This document shows positions 1 through 4,524 of a stretch of DNA of 5,753 nucleotides, piece after piece (within the stretch, counting starts at the first letter, position 1; each line of letters opens with the position of its first letter). The stretch lies in the NCBI GenBank assembly GCA_024653845.1, contig JANLHA010000217.1:1-5753 (forward strand), read 5' to 3'. The position numbers were made by a program, and so were the translations under genes. This DNA is from Candidatus Omnitrophota bacterium. GTDB taxonomy: Bacteria > Omnitrophota > Gorgyraeia > Zapsychrales > JANLHA01. A model generated the notes under the pieces. That model was not told where the DNA came from and ran no database searches. It worked only from the letters and a program-made list of their open reading frames with translations.

Positions 1-580
1 GCTCATTCATTTTTTCAGCGCGCTCTTTCGCATTTATTTCTCTTCAGGATTTTCGATGCTGATTGTTTTCTACGGCTTCGTACTTCATTTTTATGGAGCA
101 CGGATTTTCCAAAAAATCATCTTTCCATTATTCTTTTTAGGGTTCATGGTTCCCTTACCACTCGTTGTGATCATTGCGCTGAGCTTTCAGCTCAAGATTT
201 TTGCAGCCAAAATTGCCGCCACCATGCTCAAATTGATTGGATTCTATGTGCAGCAGGAAGGAAGCATTCTTAAAATGCGAAATGCTTATGTGGTCGTCGA
301 TGATGTGTGTAGCGGGCTGCGATCTCTCATTTCGTTGACCGCTTTAGGAAGCATCTTTGCTTATTGGCTCAAAGGGCCCATGTGGAAACGCCTGTTACTT
401 TTTGCGACAACGATTCCCATCGCGGTCATCACGAATGTTTGCCGCGTGATCATTCTGGCATCGATTAGTGAAATTTGGGGGCCGGAATATGCCGAAGGAT
501 TTGTCCACGATGCGACCGGATTTCTTGTTTTTGTTTTGGCATTTCTGATGTTGTATGTGGTCGGGAGGATGCTGGAATGA
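1..580 (+). CDS. xrt: Exosortase, 5'-truncated by window edge
   Basis: This is a polytopic inner-membrane cysteine transpeptidase-like enzyme that recognises PEP-CTERM tails on exported proteins, cleaves them and probably transfers them. The frame is open to the left edge: 18 residues precede the first ATG (56), and they contain RIYFSSGFSML, which fits the conserved R..SG.S element of the family, so the true start lies outside the window. Visible motifs are the VPLP stretch (about codon 32 from base 56), the catalytic Cys in DDVCSGLRSL (Cys codon 308-310), the conserved Arg in NVCRVI (443-445) and the His in FVHDATG (506-508). These are the Cys/Arg/His set of exosortases (EpsH family). Several hydrophobic helices lie between and after them, ending in a helix before the C-terminus. 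The stop overlaps the epsI start as ATGA. The exosortase subfamily cannot be assigned without the N-terminus. Family assignment is firm. Confidence 0.95.
   Translation, partial: LIHFFSALFRIYFSSGFSMLIVFYGFVLHFYGARIFQKIIFPLFFLGFMVPLPLVVIIALSFQLKIFAAKIAATMLKLIGFYVQQEGSILKMRNAYVVVDDVCSGLRSLISLTALGSIFAYWLKGPMWKRLLLFATTIPIAVITNVCRVIILASISEIWGPEYAEGFVHDATGFLVFVLAFLMLYVVGRMLE
563..568 (+). promoter_or_regulatory. Ribosome binding site fixing the epsI start
   Basis: GGGAGG lies 8 bases before the ATG at 577, inside the end of the exosortase gene. It supports that ATG over the upstream in-frame ATG at 475, which would overlap the exosortase by about 100 bases. Confidence 0.75.
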
Positions 581-1212
581 AGGGGCTCGATAAAAATTTG
601 ATTATGATTTTGGCGTGCTTGATTATCTCAGCCGCATTGTCCTGGACGCTTTATTTCAAAGAATATCATCAAACCGATACCGTAGATATTCATCGGTTCC
701 CTAAAGACATCAAAGGATGGACGTCGAGAGAGCTCCCCATCACAGAAGAAGAATACGCGATTCTTGAAACAAGAAATGTTTTAGCCCGTGAATACCAAAA
801 TGCGAAAGGACAAAAACTTTATCTTCTTCTCGTTTATTCTCAAAGCAACCGTAAAGTTTCTCATCCTCCAGAAATTTGCTATACCGGAGGAGGGTTGAAC
901 ATTTTGAAAAAAGAACGAATCTGGCTGTTGAATGATTCTCATGATCGCCTTGAAGCCAACAAATTATTACTTGAACAGGGTGAGATGAGACAATTGTCTT
1001 TTTATTGGTTCAAGATAGGAGACAGTTTTACCGCAAGCTATTGGAAACAACAAATTTTGATGGCATTGAAAAGTCTTATTGGCAAATCCTCCAGCAGCGC
1101 TTTGGTACGCGTTTCCTTAACAATGGAAGAAGGGAAAGAGTCGCCTGCCATTGGATTAGCTCAAGAATTTACTCGCCTGATCAAACCTTACGTTCTTCAA
1201 TACCTACCCTAA
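577..1212 (+). CDS. epsI: EpsI, exosortase-associated protein (DUF3485)
   Basis: This 211-residue protein has one N-terminal membrane helix (about residues 7-26) and an extracytoplasmic domain of the EpsI/DUF3485 type. Such domains are found next to, or fused to, exosortases, and their biochemical role is not established. Diagnostic features are the HPPEICYTGGG block (residues 96-106; family pattern HPPE.CY..G), the FYWF motif (142-145) and the late ALVRVS strand (175-180). The N-terminal part has FPKDIKGW (41-48), typical of the family's opening 'P..i..W' pattern. I chose the start at 577 because it forms an ATGA overlap with the exosortase stop and has GGGAGG at good spacing. The overlap implies translational coupling and one-to-one expression with the exosortase. 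No clear terminator follows the gene. It is a stand-alone EpsI, not the fused exosortase-EpsI form seen elsewhere. Confidence 0.92.
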   Translation: MKGLDKNLIMILACLIISAALSWTLYFKEYHQTDTVDIHRFPKDIKGWTSRELPITEEEYAILETRNVLAREYQNAKGQKLYLLLVYSQSNRKVSHPPEICYTGGGLNILKKERIWLLNDSHDRLEANKLLLEQGEMRQLSFYWFKIGDSFTASYWKQQILMALKSLIGKSSSSALVRVSLTMEEGKESPAIGLAQEFTRLIKPYVLQYLP

Positions 1213-1222
1213 TTTTTGTTTT

Positions 1223-1232
1223 CAACATGTTG
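1223..1232. repeat. 10-base perfect palindrome CAACATGTTG
   Basis: A perfect two-fold symmetric site lies just downstream of epsI. It could be an operator-like protein site or chance. It is too short, and lacks the T-tract position, to be a convincing terminator. Confidence 0.3.
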
Positions 1233-1260
1233 TTGCAGCTAAACACCCCAAGGTCACACG

Positions 1261-1280
1261 TTGTCCATACTTGTCATAGT
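1261..1280 (+). promoter_or_regulatory. Candidate activator half-sites, TTGTC repeated at 10 bases
   Basis: TTGTCCATAC is followed directly by TTGTCATAGT, so TTGTC recurs exactly one helical turn apart (1261 and 1271). It sits about 125-145 bases upstream of the predicted sigma-54 start site, within the usual range for enhancer-binding activators. That it binds an activator is inference from position only. Confidence 0.25.
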
Positions 1281-1310
1281 AAATGTTTAAAGTCCCCCTT
1301 AATAACATTT
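1281..1310 (+). repeat. Imperfect stem-loop, 7-bp AAATGTT/AACATTT arms
   Basis: AAATGTT (1281-1287) pairs with AACATTT (1304-1310) around a 16-base centre that can form a further AAG/CTT stem with a C-rich loop. No T-run follows, so it is a poor intrinsic terminator. It may be an operator dyad or part of the epsI transcript end. Confidence 0.3.
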
Positions 1311-1313
1311 CAA

Positions 1314-1340
1314 TTCAACACAAGGCTATTTATTTCAACA
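1314..1340 (+). repeat. TTCAACA direct repeat, 20-base period
   Basis: TTCAACA occurs at 1314-1320 and 1334-1340, two helical turns apart, and a third copy lies at 1221-1227. The pair sits roughly 65-90 bases upstream of the predicted sigma-54 start. It is a candidate activator site, but the region is AT-rich and such short repeats can occur by chance. Confidence 0.25.
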
Positions 1341-1378
1341 ACTTAAAAACCTACAAATTATCCCCAAAAACGTCTAAT

Positions 1379-1394
1379 TGGCACATTATTTGCT
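1379..1394 (+). promoter_or_regulatory. Sigma-54 (-24/-12) promoter
   Basis: TGGCACATTATTTGCT matches the RpoN consensus TGGCAC-N5-TTGC(A/T). The invariant GG (1380-1381) and GC (1392-1393) are separated by exactly 10 bases, as the holoenzyme requires. It lies immediately upstream of the PEP-CTERM/sugar-transferase gene, with a predicted start near base 1405. Sigma-54 promoters need an ATP-hydrolysing activator, and PEP-CTERM genes in other bacteria are known to be controlled by the PrsK/PrsR pair together with RpoN. One oddity is that the predicted start leaves only about 8 bases before the ATG at 1413. Confidence 0.75.
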
Positions 1395-1412
1395 TAATTA
1401 AAGATAGAGACT

Positions 1413-2261
1413 ATGAAAGCGCTACCTAAATATATTTTGATTTTATTGTTCACGGCAATCCTCTCATTGGGAACCTTGGCCTTGGGGCCTAACCCAGCCA
1501 TTGCAGGTTTAGCGGGAACTCAAAAAGAGCACCAGGCCGGAAATCCGCAATTGGAAGCGACTGCGACTTCAGATTCTATTAAAAAGCCTTTGAGGGCGCG
1601 TGCGCCTGAGCCATCGACCATTGCCCTATTTTTTAGCGGATTTCTTGGCATGCTGATTAGCTTTGTCAGACAAACATACCTTCTGACCAAAAGAGCCATC
1701 GACATTCTACTTTCTCTGCTGGCGTTGATTATCTTAAGTCCTATCGCTCTTCTGATTGCTCTTTTGATCAAATGCACCTCTTCAGGGCCTATTTTCTTTA
1801 CACAAATTCGCGTTGGCCGAGAAGGGAAACTCTTTGAAATGTATAAATTCCGAAGCATGAAGGTCAATGCCGAAAAAGAGAGCGGTCCTGTTTGGGCTAA
1901 AGAAAATGATCCTCGCCTGATTCCTGTTGGTAAATTTTTGCGTAAAAGTCATCTGGATGAAATTCCTCAGTTCATCAATGTCCTTAGGGGGGACATGAGT
2001 ATTGTTGGACCTCGACCGGAACGTCCAGTTTTTGTAGAAAAACTCTCTAACGAAATTCAAGATTATAAATATCGTCTCAATGTCAAGCCTGGGATTACAG
2101 GTCTCGCCCAAGTTCGACATCGATATGACGAGACAATCTGGGATGTTCGCAAGAAAGTGAAGTACGATCTTCTGTACATTCGCAATTTGTGCTTATGGAC
2201 AGACTTAAGAATCCTGTTTCGAACACTCCGTGTTGTCTTGACAGGGGAAGGGGCAAGATAA
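1413..2261 (+). CDS. Sugar transferase (phosphoglycosyl transferase) with N-terminal signal peptide and PEP-CTERM-like segment
   Basis: This 282-residue membrane enzyme should transfer a sugar phosphate from a nucleotide sugar to undecaprenyl phosphate, priming exopolysaccharide or glycan assembly at the inner membrane. Residues 93-282 form a complete bacterial sugar transferase domain (WbaP/PglC type): TKRAID start, a re-entrant helix (95-119) broken at P110, GPIFFTQIRVG (125-135), KFRSM (145-149), the catalytic-dyad-type LDEIPQ (181-186), GDMSIVGPRP (193-202) and KPGITGLAQV (225-234). The substrate sugar is unknown. The N-terminus is unusual: a Sec signal peptide (1-31, likely cleavage after PAIA), a polar linker (32-63), then APEPST followed by a hydrophobic helix and R86. 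That is the layout of a PEP-CTERM sorting tail. Topology is consistent, with linker outside and catalytic domain inside. No strong ribosome site precedes the ATG. An internal ATG (1650, M80) could give a transferase without the leader. Confidence 0.9.
   Translation: MKALPKYILILLFTAILSLGTLALGPNPAIAGLAGTQKEHQAGNPQLEATATSDSIKKPLRARAPEPSTIALFFSGFLGMLISFVRQTYLLTKRAIDILLSLLALIILSPIALLIALLIKCTSSGPIFFTQIRVGREGKLFEMYKFRSMKVNAEKESGPVWAKENDPRLIPVGKFLRKSHLDEIPQFINVLRGDMSIVGPRPERPVFVEKLSNEIQDYKYRLNVKPGITGLAQVRHRYDETIWDVRKKVKYDLLYIRNLCLWTDLRILFRTLRVVLTGEGAR
1602..1670 (+). other. PEP-CTERM-like sorting segment inside the transferase
   Basis: Residues 64-86 read APEPST, a helix of about 16 hydrophobic or small residues (IALFFSGFLG...), then an Arg at residue 86. 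This is the tripartite PEP-CTERM pattern, and PEPST/PEPAT is its commonest core. Normally this signal ends a protein; here the frame continues straight into the transferase. The exosortase gene upstream supplies the matching enzyme. Whether it is processed is inference. Confidence 0.7.
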
Positions 2262-2262
2262 T

Positions 2263-2532
2263 ATGAGAAACAACTTGGTCAATTTTAAAAATGCACTTTT
2301 AGTTTTAGCGCTTCCCATGATTTATGGATGTGGGGGAGGTGGCGGTGGAGCCATCAGCCAGCTCGGAAGTCTCTTTGGAGGAGGAAGCAGCAGCTCCTCG
2401 CTCGCCGGTGGCAGTAGTGGCGGTTCAGGATTTGGCTCAATTGCCAATATTCATCATAATCCAGAACCCGCAACCATGCTTTTGATGGGAAGTGGCTTGG
2501 CTTTAATGGCTTGTTACCGCAAAAAGAACTAA
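2263..2532 (+). CDS. Small Gly/Ser-rich lipoprotein with PEP-CTERM tail
   Basis: This 89-residue exported protein is a predicted exosortase substrate. It has a basic N-terminus, a hydrophobic core (about 11-20) and a lipobox-like IYGC with Cys23. A low-complexity stretch follows: six glycines after the Cys, GGGSSSSS (39-46) and GGSSGGSG (49-56). Then come IHHNPEPATM (63-72), a hydrophobic helix (72-84) and the basic end YRKKN, which is a textbook PEP-CTERM signal. It starts one base after the transferase stop, with AAGGGG (2248-2253) nine bases before its ATG, so the two genes are co-translated units. A terminator follows. No enzymatic domain exists; a structural or glycan-attached role at the cell surface is inferred. 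The Tyr at lipobox position -2 is not ideal, so plain signal-peptide cleavage is an alternative. Having both a lipid-anchor signal and a sorting tail is unusual. Confidence 0.88.
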   Translation: MRNNLVNFKNALLVLALPMIYGCGGGGGGAISQLGSLFGGGSSSSSLAGGSSGGSGFGSIANIHHNPEPATMLLMGSGLALMACYRKKN

Positions 2533-2561
2533 TAACTTTGCAAAAAATAGATATCAAATAG

Positions 2562-2598
2562 AAAGGGGTAGATGATTTTTGAAAATCTACCTTTTTTT
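2562..2598 (+). terminator. Rho-independent terminator of the transferase-lipoprotein unit
   Basis: GGTAGAT (2567-2573) pairs perfectly with ATCTACC (2585-2591) over an 11-base loop and is followed by seven Ts (2592-2598). The stem can extend outward through two G-T wobbles and three A-T pairs (2562-2566 with 2592-2596). It lies about 30 bases after the lipoprotein stop and isolates this unit from the next promoter. Confidence 0.85.
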
Positions 2599-2612
2599 AT
2601 GTCAAAGTCTGA

Positions 2613-2642
2613 TTGACAAAGCTTTTCATCGCGTGGTAGAAT
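2613..2642 (+). promoter_or_regulatory. Sigma-70-type promoter for the membrane protein-TPR unit
   Basis: A perfect -35 box TTGACA (2613-2618) and the -10 box TAGAAT (2637-2642; 5 of 6 to consensus) are separated by 18 bases. Transcription should begin near 2649. The GC-rich bases just after the -10 box (GCGGCC) resemble discriminators of growth-rate-controlled promoters; that point is inference. Confidence 0.7.
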
Positions 2643-2697
2643 GCGGCCTTAATGAATTCTCAACATATTGGAAGATTTAAGGTTAAATAACAACCCC

Positions 2698-3582
2698 ATG
2701 ATAACCACAAGCTCAAGCATTCAAAAAAATCCTGCTGTCATTCTACGCAACGCTGTCAATACAATTGTGTCCAACCCCATCATTTTGTTTCCTTTAAGCG
2801 TTACGGCATTCATCCAGATCCTATGCCTTGAAGTCATTTTCTTTGCTCCACGCCAACCTTTATCTCATTTTTTTGCACCCCTGATCCGCTATTTCAATGG
2901 AGAGATCTACCTCCACTATCCCCAAAACTTTGCCCTCCTGAACGAATGGTATCATTCTTATCTTTTACAATATACACTTTACATTTTTGTTCAAACCTTC
3001 TTGTTGGCCATGATGATCAACATCCTCTATCGACTGAATAATGACCAAAAAATTCGGATGAAAAATATTTTTCAACAAACCCTTTCGCTGTATTTAAACA
3101 TCATTCTTGCGGCTCTACTTACGGTCATTGTCCTGCATAGCCTCATGACACTGTATGGAGTTGTTGTCAAAAGAGCCCTCATAATCCGCTCCACATCCGG
3201 AATTTTTTATATCATGAAGCGCATTGTTCTCGATGGGAGTCCTTATTTCCAAATTCTTCTTGCTGGGTTTGTAACAACCATTTTTTCATTTCTCATTCCT
3301 ATCATTGTGATTGAAAGAAAAAACATCCTTTCCGCCATCATGCAAAATTTTAAAAATCTTTTTCAATCTTTTTGGGTTGTTTTAGGCATTATTCTTTTGC
3401 CTTTATTTTTGTATTTTCCAATTCTTCTTTTAAGGTCCAATTCTCACTGGTGGAGTGGCGCGCTTCCACCGGAAGCCCATGGCATTTTTATTATCATTAG
3501 CATATTTGTACTTTTGGCCATTGATGCGATTCAATATACGGCGATTACAAGTTATTATTTGCTGAAGAAAGAGAATTCATGA
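2698..3582 (+). CDS. Polytopic membrane protein of unknown function
   Basis: I do not recognise a named family. From the ATG at 2698 the protein has 294 residues and about six hydrophobic helices, near residues 25-50, 88-112, 132-157, 187-211, 229-250 and 266-288. They are separated by basic loops such as the one around residues 115-125 (NNDQKIRMKN). The spacing recalls the loosely defined six-helix membrane domains of the DUF4013/YciC type, but no diagnostic motif is visible. The start is uncertain. ATG 2698 has no close ribosome site (AAGG is 15 bases away), and an in-frame TTG at 2668 would add ten polar residues. The gene lies behind its own strong promoter and overlaps the TPR gene by ATGA, so the two products probably act together at the inner membrane. 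No Cys/His catalytic cluster is seen. A link to the exosortase genes is positional only. Confidence 0.8.
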   Translation: MITTSSSIQKNPAVILRNAVNTIVSNPIILFPLSVTAFIQILCLEVIFFAPRQPLSHFFAPLIRYFNGEIYLHYPQNFALLNEWYHSYLLQYTLYIFVQTFLLAMMINILYRLNNDQKIRMKNIFQQTLSLYLNIILAALLTVIVLHSLMTLYGVVVKRALIIRSTSGIFYIMKRIVLDGSPYFQILLAGFVTTIFSFLIPIIVIERKNILSAIMQNFKNLFQSFWVVLGIILLPLFLYFPILLLRSNSHWWSGALPPEAHGIFIIISIFVLLAIDAIQYTAITSYYLLKKENS

Positions 3583-4478
3583 AAAAATTTCTTCTGACTT
3601 TAATTGGAATCATTTTAGGGCTTTTTGTTCTTTTGTCGCTTTTGGACAAAAGCAACTACAAAATCGAAAAGAAAATTTGGAAAGTTCAAAAAGAATTTTA
3701 CGTCATTTCTAAAGACCCCAAGGTTGTTCCCGCGGCTAAGTTTGAAGAAGTGGCCAAGAGCTATCGAAAAATTGCAGAAAAATATCCCAAATCCTCTTTA
3801 ACACCTCGAATCTATTTACACATAGGGATGGTCTATGCCGTCCAGAAAAATTTTCCTAAGGCACGGGCCGCTTTTGAAGAAGCCATCAAACGCTATCCTG
3901 ATAATGCACCTCTTGTTGCCGAAGCTCTTTTTAGTATTGGCTTAACTCATGATCAAGAGAAACATCCTGACCAAGTTCTTAAAGTTTATGATCAAATCAT
4001 CAAATCTTACCCACTGACTAAAGTGGGATTCAAAGCTCCTCTTTATAAAGCTAATTATTTGATGAGAATCCAAAGAACGCAAGAAGGGCAGCAGGCCCTC
4101 AATGAAGCGGTCAATTTTTATAAAAACATAGCACAAGAACATCCCAAGACACCCCTGGAATTCATTTCTCTCCGATTTCTTTTCACAACCTACATGGCCC
4201 AAAAAGATTGGGCCAATGTCATTACAACTCTAGAAAGACTTCTACTGAATTTTTCAAGTCCTCAGTATTTGGATGGCCGGAGGGCTGAAATACTTGTTAA
4301 ATCGATCAACACAATCTCTGTTTCTCAATTAAAAGACTATAAACGACCAGTAGGAATTTATAAAAAATTTATTGCTCAATATCCCGAGCATCCCTTGAGT
4401 GGTGATCTCAAGAAGGTGATTTCCACGCTTCAAAAGTTTGAAAAAGAGGGAGTCACCCTCAATCCAAGAAGCAAATAG
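3579..4478 (+). CDS. Membrane-anchored TPR-repeat protein
   Basis: This 299-residue protein has one N-terminal hydrophobic helix (residues 4-22), with no lipobox Cys and no clear cleavage site. It is therefore probably an inner-membrane anchor with the rest in the periplasm. The remainder is helical, with tetratricopeptide-like repeats of the YbgF/BamD style that end in '..YP' turns. They lie near 54-72 (partial; IAEKYPKS), 74-109 (AIKRYPDN), 111-147 (IIKSYPLT), 151-191 (IAQEHPKT), 193-228 (more divergent) and 255-272 (FIAQYPEH). Such repeats bind partner proteins and have no catalysis of their own. The start ATG overlaps the stop of the membrane protein gene (ATGA), which implies translational coupling and a shared complex. 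It is much shorter than the PrsT TPR proteins known from other PEP-CTERM systems, so I do not give it that name. The partner is unknown. Confidence 0.85.
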   Translation: MKKFLLTLIGIILGLFVLLSLLDKSNYKIEKKIWKVQKEFYVISKDPKVVPAAKFEEVAKSYRKIAEKYPKSSLTPRIYLHIGMVYAVQKNFPKARAAFEEAIKRYPDNAPLVAEALFSIGLTHDQEKHPDQVLKVYDQIIKSYPLTKVGFKAPLYKANYLMRIQRTQEGQQALNEAVNFYKNIAQEHPKTPLEFISLRFLFTTYMAQKDWANVITTLERLLLNFSSPQYLDGRRAEILVKSINTISVSQLKDYKRPVGIYKKFIAQYPEHPLSGDLKKVISTLQKFEKEGVTLNPRSK

Positions 4479-4524
4479 ACCTGTCCTCAAGGGTAACGGA
4501 ACGGCACCCCCACAAAAGTTGAAA

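Noticed and set aside
475..576. In-frame N-terminal extension of epsI from ATG 475
   Set aside because: It would overlap the exosortase catalytic region by about 100 bases, has a Cys/Arg-rich non-family sequence, and the ATG at 577 has a good ribosome site and an ATGA overlap.
1281..1310. Intrinsic terminator for the exosortase-epsI transcript
   Set aside because: The stem is AT-rich with a large internal loop and no T-run follows.
1005..1346. 113-codon frame on the + strand overlapping the epsI end and the gap
   Set aside because: It overlaps the well-supported epsI, resembles no family, and runs through AT-rich non-coding sequence with the regulatory repeats.
1520..2120. Two open frames on the - strand opposite the sugar transferase
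   Set aside because: They are antisense shadows of conserved transferase motifs, with no ribosome sites and no recognisable content.
3579..4478. Naming the TPR protein PrsT or YbgF
   Set aside because: It is far shorter than PrsT, and it lacks both the YbgF coiled coil and neighbouring tol-pal genes.
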